Assembly: GCF_029227915.1 (NCBI RefSeq)
Contig: NC_079885.1
Span: 24,305,001 to 24,369,000, forward strand
Reading direction: 5' to 3'
Origin: Hydractinia symbiolongicarpus
Taxonomy: Eukaryota; Cnidaria; Hydrozoa; Anthoathecata; Hydractiniidae
Length of the DNA: 64,000 bases
Part shown: piece after piece, positions 36,530 through 47,300 of the stretch
Layout: each line of letters opens with the position of its first letter
Numbering within the stretch: position 1 is the first letter of the stretch
Notes under the pieces: generated by a model
Database searches by the model: none
Told to the model about the DNA's origin: nothing
The model's input: only the letters and a program-made list of their open reading frames with translations
Made by a program: the position numbers and the translations under genes

Positions 36530-39157
36530 TTTAAAACTAAATAAACCGTATTACTGATTTATACCAAATCCTCCATGGGGGAGATTTGCCTTGGTTTTCC
36601 AATTGTGCATAAAAAGTGCTTACGTTATTAATAATTAATTATTTTTAACTGCCACTGCATAAGACAAAAAAAAAATATGAAAGTAGAAAAGTTTGTAAAC
36701 ACCGCTTTTTTAAAAACTAGATGAAATGTAAAAATCAATAAAAACAACTATTTTTGATTTATTTCGTTTTTTAAAAAGAATGTTAGCCTGTTGAAACGAA
36801 TGTTGAAGCAAATACAAATCTAGCTTCAGAAAATCTCAGATCACAAAAAAATAACCAACCACCGTTTCAGCTTCGTGAAACTGGCGAAACCAACTAAACA
36901 TAAAATAATAATTCAAAATGATTTATTTGTGAAAATAATAGGTTTTTGTACCGTTCAACAGGATCTGTTATCAACACTCAAAAACTAATTGTACTGCTAC
37001 ATTAGACTAGTACCCTGCTTCACTAGTCTTGATAGTAAAAAGGCGACAAAAAAGAGGCCCATTTTAAAGTTCTACTGGCTAAAGCCGCAGAACAAAAAAA
37101 CATTTTTTGATTGTAGTTCCCGTTTACTTTAAGAAAGGGAAACTTCGTAATCAACCCTGTCCTCAACAACGTTCCATTAAAATATCATATCCAAAGAAAA
37201 GACATGAGAACAAGGGAGACTATTGAGAATGGTGGTTTTGGAAGTTAATAACAGTAAAAGAATGAACTACAGACATTTTAACCATAATTATATACCTATA
37301 CCTATATACTTATAGTGTACAAATTTTCGTAAAAATTGATTTTCGCAAGCTAAAAAAACGGATTTCGCGAGGATTATTTTTACGAATTAAATGTTTTCGA
37401 AAATTTTGTTCGGATTTATTTTCGCAAATCAAGTCTTTTTAACTGCCTATGGAGCCTGTATGGCCAAAAAAGGGAAAAACTCTGAAGCAAGTGGAAAAAA
37501 CATAAAGATATACGGAACTTCTTCTAAAAATGGGAAAGGAAAAACGAGACTACACAAAGAAAAGTTGAGAAAAACAAAAACCTTCCAGATACTGATTTTG
37601 CTGCTGTTTTGACTGAAGTGACTTTTTATATATTTTTATTAGGATACTTTATAACTTTAGGATACTTTATAACTATTTTGATATACTTTTGAAAAAATGG
37701 TGAAAAACAAAAAAAGAAAAGCTTTTTAAGGAAAATTTCGCGAGGATTTATTTTTGTGAATCAAGGCTTTACACAAATTTCGCGATGATTTGTTTTTTGT
37801 GAATCGAGGCTTTCACAAATTTCGTGAGGATTTATTTTTCGTGAATTCCCCCTTTGGTAATATTTTGCGAGGATTTAATTTCGCAAATTTGGGCAAAATT
37901 TGCAAAATACTGCAAAAATTTCTCCTCGTGATATAAAGTTTGCATTTTATTGCCTACTGATTTTTCAGATTTTTTCTGCATATGCACATTCTGTCAAAAC
38001 ATAAACATTAAGCTAGGTAGCAAGCTAGGTTAAGATAATAATTTCTAATAAGTGGTAATAAGAATATAGACTAGACCACAAAGCCGTTTTGCCTGCACTT
38101 TTTACAGATGAATTCAGTTGCTTACATTTTCAGCGGTAAGCTCTTTCCGCTTTGGCATTTGTGTGGCAGGAAAAAGATGCTAGGATTTGGCAAAGAGAAG
38201 TCTTTTACTGTGGATTTTACTGTGGATTTCTTTTAACTGATCGTTGGGCTTATAAAGTATTATGGAGGCAAGGTTAATGCCTTCTGGTTTATTTGAATTC
38301 ATTGCTGGAATCTATCTATGGAGCATGCAGCTTCTCAGCACCATTTTACTGTTGTGCTCAATGCAAATTTTGCAAATTCACATTAGCTAGCTAGCTATGT
38401 CACCACACAGGCGGGTTTCCTCATCAACTTGCATGTGCGTCGCTCTCGTTTACAAAAGAAAACATATAATGCCTGCACGAAGCAATCAAATCATTAATCA
38501 ATTTTATCTCCTCTAGCTATAACTAGCTAATAAACCCAAAGTCCCTTTGACTACACCTTTGACTCTACGGCTGTAATGTAATGGCCAGTAATAAATTAAA
38601 ATTGTGGGATCCCTCGTGCTGGCCCTGCAGATTTTCTGACCCTGACCCTGTTTTTGTCGTCTTGAAAATGCAGACCAAAAACTTAATAAAATGTATAACT
38701 TAATTGTTGTGTACCTGTACGTAAGTAAATTTTTTTTCAAATTAAGTTCATAAAAACATTTTATTTTATTAAAATATCCTTCTTTAATTTTTATTTGCAT
38801 GTAATTATTTTTTATTCAGTCCTGGTAATTTTCACGTCATATTAGGTTTCGGTCACCGTCAAAGTTTAATAAATAAATGGCAGATATTTCTTCGAAATTT
38901 ACCGCAGAAAAAAATAGATCGTTAACTAGCAACGAAACGAAGGATGTTTTTGTTTTTGTTTTTCTGTTCTTATATTATTTCTTTAATCGAGTAATCGTTT
39001 TCTTTGACACAACGCTTTTTAAAATTCTACTGTTTTTCTCTTTTATTTTAAGGTCTTTTTTAAGCATTGATCTTAATTGACTTAATTAACATGAAAATAA
39101 CGTATGTGCTATGATAAATATTCACCTATGTATACACCATCCGGATAAACTATCTGA
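36530..39157. other. Gene-free region upstream of MRPS15
   Basis: AT-rich sequence with TTTCGCGAGGATTTA-type repeats (37330-37905). On the MRPS15 side a solitary GAGGGTGCAGATAAGC word at 36346 resembles the end of the element at 40149-40619. Frames such as 37391-37612 and 38877-39080 (starting MADISSKFTAEK) lack a donor or a family and are not called as genes. Confidence 0.5.
37733..37905 (+). repeat. About 43-bp tandem repeat, TTTCGCGAGGATTTA type
   Basis: Four imperfect copies of a unit resembling TTTCGCGAGGATTTATTTTT followed by GTGAATCAAGGCTTTCACAAA. Similar TTCGCGAATT-like words recur near 32075, 34835-34890, 37367-37430 and 55345-55540, so this is part of an interspersed repeat family. 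Confidence 0.7.
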
Positions 39158-39270
39158 GTTCATCACTAACATATTGCCGCACGTAGTGTAGTGGGTTCGT
39201 CTGTGGCTCCCAGTTATGGGGACCGCAGATCGAATCCCGCTCACTACCAGGCAGTGTGTTAGTGATGAAC
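39158..39270. mobile_element. Small foldback element with tRNA-like interior
   Basis: A perfect 14-bp inverted repeat, GTTCATCACTAACA (39158-39171) against TGTTAGTGATGAAC (39257-39270), encloses a tRNA-like block. That block has an A-box-like TAGTGTAGTGG near 39184 and a B-box-like AGATCGAATCC near 39228, with a strong hairpin CTGTGG...CCGCAG between them. It does not fold as a complete tRNA with an acceptor stem, so I do not call a tRNA gene. Confidence 0.6.
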
Positions 39271-39782
39271 AAAGTAGTTGTCTTTCAAAATAACCTTTGT
39301 TTGCCAAGCTAGCTAGTAGAGCTAGCTGTCAATTTTAATTCTTTTTAAACTAATTTGAAGGAAGTACAAATTTGAACGTAACATTGATAATAAATGAGAA
39401 GATTCAGGTTTACTTTGTGAACGTTGTTTTAAAATAATACTTTTGAATAAAAAACATGTGTTGTGTTGTTTGTTATGAAAAATTGTTTATTTTTTGTTTA
39501 ACAACAGTTGTTTCTCTATTTTAAAGCCTTCTAGTTATATTATTATAAGATTGCCTTTTCTCAGTTCTGATAAAATATTCCTCATCGATGTTCTAAAGCA
39601 AAAGAACAAGTTGGTCATATATAGCTATAGCTAGCCTAGTAGCTAGCTAGCTAGAAGAATTTTCTTGAAAACTTTTCTCTTTTGGTTTTAGAGTTATAGT
39701 GTATACCACCGTAGTATTGCCACTTTTCTAGAGTTCTTTAAAATAAACATGTTTTCCTGCGGAACTGCATAAATTATTATGT

Positions 39783-40136
39783 GGCGCCGTAGATTAGTGG
39801 TTATAGCTCTCGCACTCTGTGCGGGAGACCGGGGTTCGATTCCTCTTGACGGCGATTCAACATGTGCGAGTGAATGTTACCATAGCCCCGGGTTAACCCA
39901 AGCCATGTGAGGGAAATTGGGAAGATGGCACACTGTGTGGGCCGTTGGATGTTGCCGGGAGTTGTCTAGTAGAGCGCGGGCTCTAATTGGGTCTGCGTAG
40001 CTCAAAATGAGCATTAAATACTCTAGGACTCTCCATCTACGCCATGGCCCCTCCTGGAAATAATAGACAGGGTATATCCCTCGATATTTGTGAGGCTAGC
40101 CATGTAAAATATGCACATCTATCTATCTATCTATTC
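39783..40136 (+). mobile_element. tRNA-derived SINE, copy 1
   Basis: Pol III-type head with A box TAGATTAGTGG (39790-39800) and B box GGTTCGATTCC (39833-39843). CGCCGT...ACGGCG could pair as an acceptor stem and CTCGC/GCGGG as an anticodon stem. A body of about 240 bp follows, containing GCCATGTGAGGGAAATTGGG (39902-39921), and it ends in an (ATCT)n tail near 40117-40134. The same body word occurs in the element at 63125-63356. This is a SINE rather than a tRNA gene because of the long body and simple-repeat tail. Confidence 0.8.
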
Positions 40137-40148
40137 ATAAAGTTCTAT

Positions 40149-40619
40149 GAGGGTGCCGATAAGCCGCATACGCAGTAAAAAGTGCGGGTGGTTTCGGGCG
40201 AGTTCGGCGTTTTAGAAAAAATTCAGGTATTTTCCCGAAAAAACCCGCATAGTCCCGAACAATGCTGAAAAAAAAGATTCACCTTAAATGACTCTCGAAG
40301 AATTATTTAAAAAAGTATAAAAATTAAAATGAACTAACTATATGGTAGCTAAGTTTTTAAAAGAACTGTTTTTATGGTTTTTGATAAGATTTACTTGATA
40401 AATAACTTATATATAAACTTATTACCTCCTTTCTCTTCAAGCGCGTTCTTTCAACTGTCGTCCGCCATGTTTATGTTACAAGGTGTTACATTTCGGGAAT
40501 GTTCTGGGCGTGTTCGGGAAAGTGCAGGCGGTTTCGGCGGACAACCGTCAATTTAATTCAAAAAGTCGCCGGAACTCGCCCTTATATATGCCGGCGTTTG
40601 CGGCTTATCAGCACCCTCT
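40149..40619. mobile_element. About 470-bp inverted-repeat element with 11-bp direct flank
   Basis: The left end GAGGGTGCCGATAAGCCGCA matches the reverse complement of the right end (GAGGGTGCTGATAAGCCGCA). TAAAGTTCTAT occurs directly on both sides (40138-40148 and 40620-40630), a likely target-site duplication of 9-11 bp. The interior is GC-richer than its surroundings, with GTTTCGG-type repeats, and has no transposase. It inserted beside the SINE tail. A duplication of this length would suit a Mutator-like element, which is inference. Confidence 0.8.
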
Positions 40620-40678
40620 TAAAGTTCTATCTTCCTGGCGCTCGAAAATTGGTTTTCAAACTGTTTCATTGGTTTCAT

Positions 40679-41039
40679 AAGGCCGTCATTAAAATTATGT
40701 TGTGTTCGCGTCCTCCTACCGACTCCCTTCTGGTTATAAAAAAACCCGAGTCGGTAAGTCGCCATAACTAATTTATGCAAAATTGATAAAAACTCGCAAA
40801 AATTAATTCCGGTAAAAATTAATTCTTTTAGGGCACTCCTGTGGCTACTGACAGTATACAGGGCAGCGGAAAATGGTCTACAAACGATGTCGAGTGGCGC
40901 TATACTGTCTTGGCCCTGGGAACGAATTTGCTTGCTCCGATCTGAAAATCCCGGGAAAAAATACACCTGACCGCCCATCCGACTCATTTTTGTGGGATCT
41001 TCAGAACGCGAACACAACATATTTTTGATGGTGGCCTAA
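40679..41039. mobile_element. About 360-bp foldback element
   Basis: The left arm (40679-40712), containing TTATGTTGTGTTCGCG, is an imperfect inverted copy of the right arm (41004-41039). Outer parts read AAGGCCGTCATTAAAA on the left and TTAGGCCACCATCAAAAA on the reversed right. The interior includes a second small hairpin near 40711-40765 (CCGACTCCC...GAGTCGG). The minus-strand frame covering most of it is not a gene. No clear target duplication. Confidence 0.7.
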
Positions 41040-41503
41040 GTATCATAATATACTTTTGCTTTGGTCTGTCTTATTATCAGCAAGTCGGTCCTTATATTGC
41101 CACCCTCTTAAAAATTTATGAAGTAAACTTTTTTCAGACTACAAACCTACTCTGTATAAACATATAATGTTTTAATTTGAACAATTTAGAGCTCTCAGTT
41201 TGAGTTTGTCTTGTTTTAAGCGTCTTTTAAAAGTTGATTGCTTCTCACACTCTTAAAATTAGGCCATTCAATTGAATAATTTCAATGTGCATCATAAACC
41301 GCGAGAAAACAAAAAGATCTATGCGATGGAGTTGAATCATGAAGTTAGATGTTCTGTGCATCTTTTATACCAAAACAAAAATCCATAGATAAAGCATTGG
41401 CTTGGATCACAAATTATCTTTCAAAATATCAAACTGGATAGGTGAAAGCATATTAACATCACCGCATAGTTTGATTAGCTCTTAAACAGCACCTCATCAT
41501 CAT

Positions 41504-41650
41504 ACCTTCCAACCCCAGAATCCTCCTAAACGGAACATTCAGTGAAACTTAGTTTAAAGTTTCCATAAGGCGCCACCAGGGTTGGCCTGAGAGGACAAAT
41601 TTGAGATTTTGAGCCTCTAGATACTTCGAAAATGTATTTCCGAGAATCTG
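41504..41650 (+). repeat. Dispersed repeat, copy B
   Basis: Matches the reverse complement of 12985-13105 over most of its length (shared words CATACCTTCCAACCC, ACTTAGTTTA, GTTTCCAT, TTTTGAGCCTCTAGAT). Function unknown. Confidence 0.75.
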
Positions 41651-44363
41651 CAAGGTACGATAACTGAACAGTAAAAGACTACGGCAGTACGAGTTTAGGG
41701 CTGTTTTCCACCAGACAAATTTCATAGCGTTGATTGCACATTATTTTACGAATTTAGATTTTCTCTGGGTTAACTTACCTAACGTAAATAATTTTATCAC
41801 GTACACGATTTACCCGCACCAATGGAGACAAGATGGTAACCAAATTGCGAAAGAATCGACAAGTTTCTTCATCTGGCCGAGTGCAGGAATCTTTTTTGAA
41901 TTATTTACATTGATTCAAAAATTTTTTGAACGTGAAGGCTGCTTAATATGTGCTTCCAAACAGGAGTACGGGATTGTATGTTCAAAATAAGGGGGTTGGA
42001 ACATATGAATTTTTTCTAATCCATCAAGTCATGCATTAAGCAAAATTTTGTTCTTTTATGAAATCTGCGAAATTTGTCAGGAATTTTAAACTTTCCACTA
42101 AGTCCCCCAAATATATGCTTTTCATTTTAATATAATGTTTTTTAATGTTACTTCTTATCTTTTGCTTGTATTTGTTTATCCTTTGTTTCTTGTTTTCTTT
42201 ATGTGTATTGCATTTTTTCTTTTTTCTTGAACTGTCAGCTAGTTCATAATCCATAACAACTATAGGATAAAGTAAGGGAGAAAATATGAAAATGCTAGAA
42301 ATATCAGGAAAATCAAGGTCGACTTTTGAGTGAACACCCTGTTTAAAATCATGGTTTAAGAGTCAATTTGTCATTGCTTTATCAGCACTGTTTGAAGCTT
42401 CCAGAAATGCTCTACTATTTGAAAAAAATTGAATTCAAATGTATCTAAATTTTAAGAAACCTATCTCCTGTACCAAATGCTGATTTCTTGTAAAAAATGT
42501 AAATTCCGTGCTTCATTTACAAATGGGACTTATAACTTATAATTATTACGTCATGGCTAGCCTCATAAATATCAAATAATATGCCCTGACTATAATTTCC
42601 AGGGGAGGGGCATGGCTTAAATGAGATTTCCAGGAGTATTTGATGCTCATGTTGCCAGGGGGGGGGCATGGCTTAAATGAGTTTTTGTTTATTTAGAAAA
42701 TTTAGTTTTTGAAGGGTGTACCCCCTTCAAAAACTAAAACAAGAAACCAGGTTTTTGGAAGCAAAAGTTTTGGGTATTTTAAAAAATTCTGAACTTTTCC
42801 GAATACCCCTGTGGTTTTTGCAGCATTTCGGTATTATTAACAAAGTGGCTAAAAAAGAGCACCAAGTATGTAATTTAAACAGAGTTAAAGAAGAATTGTC
42901 TATTTCTGTACTACTGCATTTATTAATAAAGGACATCTATAAAGAATTCCATCAAATAGATGTAAAAAGAAATGCATGAAAAGCAGTTGCGGATGATAAT
43001 GAAATTTCCCTGTTGGTAATCCTGATCCAGGCTCTTTTGTTCTTATTTAGTATTGCTGCTGCATTTCTACGACGGCGGCAACGTCTTCTTATATAACTAA
43101 TGTTGTAGCCAAAAGGTGATGCCTAATAAACTACTTGATATGTGAACCATGTAACATGTGTAAACAAAAACTTACATCCATGTGCACAAAACGTGTGTGT
43201 AATTGAGCAGAGTTCCCAGGATTTTAGGAACAATATTGCATAAGTAATTTTTAATGTGCAGCTTCAAACTAATATTTTCGACAAATAAAGTAGTTAGTTG
43301 TTCTTAATGTCAAAACGACTTTTAATCATTCTGAAATTTATTATCTGTGGCCGTAAATTGACTTCACTCTAGTTAACTGAGATCATTCACAGTAACAAAT
43401 AACATAAATTCAAACTTTTTTTAACTTTTCTGTTTTTTTTATTATTTTAAAAAAATACCGAAGTCTTTGTACTATGTATATATTATTCTATTTTTTATAT
43501 TGTTAAATGTTTACTTCTTGTCAGTGCACTGATCAAAAAGTGTAATGAAGGGAGGAAAAGCTTTACTAGAAATGTTAGGCACTTTTGTAGATGTGCAAGA
43601 TTTCACATAACATAGCTATAAGAATGAAGCTGAAGTTGTCTTGTAGATTTACAATGAACATTGTTCTTGTTGTCTGGCCAAAAGATCGTAGTTGACTAAC
43701 AATTTTAAGAAAAAATAAATGCATTTCTTTGAATTGAAACAAATTTTAACATATCTTATGTCATCAGTCAAAACATACATCAAGTTAGTTATAAAATATG
43801 TATGCAAGTAACAATTTAGTTGCATTTTGTTGTTCTATCAATATTCATTTTTCTATTTTGTCTTGTAGATTTTAAAAGGTTAGAAGTGGCTTTTGCTAAA
43901 AAAAATTATTATTTAATTCCCCTGCAGCATTTGTGGAGAATAGCAATTTCTTGAATGCCACTCTTGTTTTTTATTAGCTACTCATGTAGATAACCACAAA
44001 TACCCAATACTTCAACTTTAAAACTGAAAGCCAAGCTTAGAAAAATAAACAAGAAAATAAAAAGTATTGCTGTTGTACCCAAACCTTTTCATCTTTTATG
44101 AGATTAGATCTTTAAGTTGGCTCATTAACGCAAGGATTGACTATCTTTTTTATAGAAAGATTGACACATTGTTATGTCACGATGTCTTTTTTTGCCATGG
44201 TTTTACTGCAAAAATGTAATTTCTAAACAGCAAAATTTGCACTTTGTTATCATTTCTTAATAATTAATTTTAATAATTAATAATTTAATAATTAATTTTT
44301 TTATTTCAAATTTAGATTTGTAGCTATATATACAATATATATCTCACATCTGCAAGAGTCATA
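41651..44363. other. Gene-free region upstream of IQCE
   Basis: AT-rich spacer. GGGGCATGGCTTAAATGAG occurs twice (42607, 42664), and a 16-bp hairpin lies at 42701-42738. The 42716-42979 frame starts inside that hairpin and has no splice or family support. Just before IQCE the sequence is pyrimidine-rich, then TTTAGATTTGTAG; no core promoter is identifiable. Confidence 0.55.
42701..42738. repeat. Perfect 16-bp inverted repeat (hairpin)
   Basis: The arm TTTAGTTTTTGAAGGG (42701-42716) is exactly complementary to 42723-42738, with a 6-base loop TGTACC. It follows two copies of a GGGGCATGGCTTAAATGAG word. Confidence 0.85.
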
Positions 44364-47300
44364 ATGAAGGTATGTGCATAGTGTTAGTAATTTTTTTGTT
44401 GTTGTGATTAAAATTGTTTTCTTATTTATTTTATTTTTAATTTTTTTTGCAGGATGCAGATCAATTGTCTTTTGGATCTGTTATTTCTTTGGTAAGCAAC
44501 AAAATTTTTTTTTGTTTGTTAATTTGTTAGTTTGATGAAAATTTAAATTTTAAGTCTTTTAAAAATTTGTAATTTCATTTTAATTATTTAGAGAAGTGTT
44601 TCTGATGCAGGTGGACTAGAATCTGAAAGACCTCGAGGTATGTTTAAAATATAACATAGTTTGTGATTTTGTTTATCGGGGAACTCAACTTTAAAAAAAT
44701 AGCTTTGATTCTTTTATTTGTATAAAAAACGTTTTTGTTATTAAGACATACTGACAGGTTTTGATGTTGCACTGTAAAATACAAAGTTCTCTGTCAAGGA
44801 AACAGACCTCACATTACACAGCTGTCAGAGTCTGTTTAGTATGACAATTGTCATAAAAATTTCTTTTTTTGTAAGCAGTTACTTGAGGTAACACTTGACT
44901 TAAGCTTGTAGAGTTTTATGTTATAGTATGCAATTTTTCTTTAGGAAAACGACCTTCCAGTGCATCAAAGAAAAATAAGAAAGGTACATTTTTATATCTT
45001 TTCAGTGTAGTTGAATTTTATTTGTTATTCTATAGTGTTGTGGTTTATTCACCCTATTATTTAAATAAAAATAATTATTTCAATAAAAAAAAATTCTTGA
45101 CAGTAAATTAAATTCATTCGATATCTTTCCTTAGGCTCTCCTTATGGGACGCCTACAAAATCACTTTCCAAAAAATCAACTTTAAAAACTGGACGAGAAG
45201 TATGGGTAGCTGCTATTCAAAATGGAGGAGGTTAGATTCTCTATAAGACATACATAATTAGTTAAGTTGACGAATACTTTTGATACCTAACATATTTCTT
45301 TACTAATCTTTTAAGGGATGAGTGCTGAAAGTGCTGGCATGAACACATGGAAAGATGGCAAGCCTTCAAATTTAGCTAACCGCTCAAATGGAAGCAACTT
45401 TTTAATGGAACAACTTCTTCCTGTAAGTAGTTTTTCAAAAAAAATTATTATCCATATGTTGTAGAAACCATTTGTGAAAATGAAGAGGTATATCCTTTTT
45501 TTAGAATTCGAAAAAACAAACAAGACCATCAAGTGGTGAGTAAATTTTAACGTCAATACACACTGTTCTCTTTTGCAATTCATTGCCTATGTGTTTCAAA
45601 TTGCTGTCTCGCAGCTTTATCGAAAGCCGGTGTCATTACTTCATGCATACAAGGTTGCACAAAATATCGATTTAGGTAATCTCTACCATGGGCGAATTCC
45701 ATGGATTATCTATGGATTATTTCATGGTCTTACCACTAGTCTCTATATTTTGTTTAAATATGCTTAAAAGATGTATGGCAGGTATATGTCATTGCATTTA
45801 TATACAGATTTGCAACTACTTTCTACAATGTGTGCGTGTTCAAGCATAATTTTATTCTAAAACACCTGCACAGTAAATAATTTACTCTGCAGGTGCTCTA
45901 GTATAAAATTATGAATTACCAGAGTAAAATAATAACATGCTAAAAATTAATGTCTTTGTGAAATTCCACAAGTGAACAACTAGTGTACATAAATATGCCA
46001 TACAGGTTGTGCAAGTAACAATCTTTTTATGTGTATGAGGATTGTTTTTTCAGCCACAGCTAGAGTTGGTGGTTCTGGACCAGTTTATAAAGATGCTGAA
46101 TCATATTATGATGAAATACAAGTTTTAAAACGAGTGCGTAATATTCTTTGACTTAAAAAACTTGTGGTATTGTTTAGAGACTGAGTTAAGGTTTATTGGA
46201 TGAGGGAGCATTTAGAAGTATGTTCGCTCAACTATTTATTGCAAACCTAAAAATACTAAATTTCAATGCTAACTTTGAAACACAGGTCAATTTTGATTTT
46301 ATCTAATTATATCTGTGCTTAATTCATAGATGCTTCAAAACACCATTCAAAAGTATTTAAGCCATATAATTTTTATTTTTTGATGTAGTCAAATTAATTG
46401 TTGTTATTATTTAGAATCTAAAACAATCTAAAGGTGAAAATGATATTTTGAAAGCCAAAAATAACCGCTTAGAAGATGAAGTACTTGCAAAGTCAAAAAA
46501 GATAGATGAATTATTGAACCCTGAAACACAGGTTTGATAAAAATTCACAACCAGCATGCTGATTAATTACCAAATGTTAACGATAATAAAAACTAAATGC
46601 ATTGTTTTATTTTTTTATAGAGTAATGATTTGCGACGAACATTGACGTCAAAAAGGCCTGGAACTAGTGAAGTATGTTTAGCAAAATTTATCAATGTTGT
46701 ATATAGGGTGTATGTAGATGACTGATTTGAGTTTTTCTAATGTTTTAGGTTGTTATGAGTTTACGTAGGAAAATTCATAAATTAGAAGAAACTTTGAGAG
46801 GAAAGGAAAATGAACTAAGGTTTGATGATTTCAAAACAAAGTTTTATCTCCATTCTCACTATGATTTGGGACTAATTTTCACCAAGTGAGCAAATTTATC
46901 TTCACTTGAATTAATTTAATGGTGGGGATTCTAAAAATTCCAAAAAAAGAAAAAGTACTTTACCTTATCAAATAATTCATTATACATTAGGTTAAAAGCA
47001 TTGTATATATTCACTATTTTTTTTGCATGAATAAATTTTTCAAAAATTCAAAAAAATTGCAATTTGCATAAATTAGTTATCTGAAAATAAATTCGCATAT
47101 AGTTAGTGGAAGAGTTAGCACAGGTATGATCAAACTTGATTTTGTTTTTCATCATGTCGTTCTCAAATCGTTTTCTTTATGCATTTGAACAAACACAAAA
47201 TGCAGAACTTTTAAATAAAAGATTTAAATGAAGATTTTAGTTTTAAAACAATCTTGTGTTACTTTATTCAAATCTCTACTTGATGTAACATAACTGTTTT

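Noticed and set aside
38877-39080. Possible first exon starting MADISSKFTAEK
   Set aside because: No GT donor follows the protein-like part and no downstream exon was found before the IQCE gene.
39783-39856. Possible tRNA gene
   Set aside because: A and B boxes are good, but the anticodon loop lacks the usual T33, the T stem is imperfect, and a SINE body and simple-repeat tail follow.
40619-41020. Minus-strand frame of 133 residues
   Set aside because: It coincides with the foldback element at 40679-41039 and has no conserved protein pattern.
42716-42979. Plus-strand frame of 87 residues
   Set aside because: It begins inside a hairpin repeat and matches nothing recognisable; no splice signals support it.
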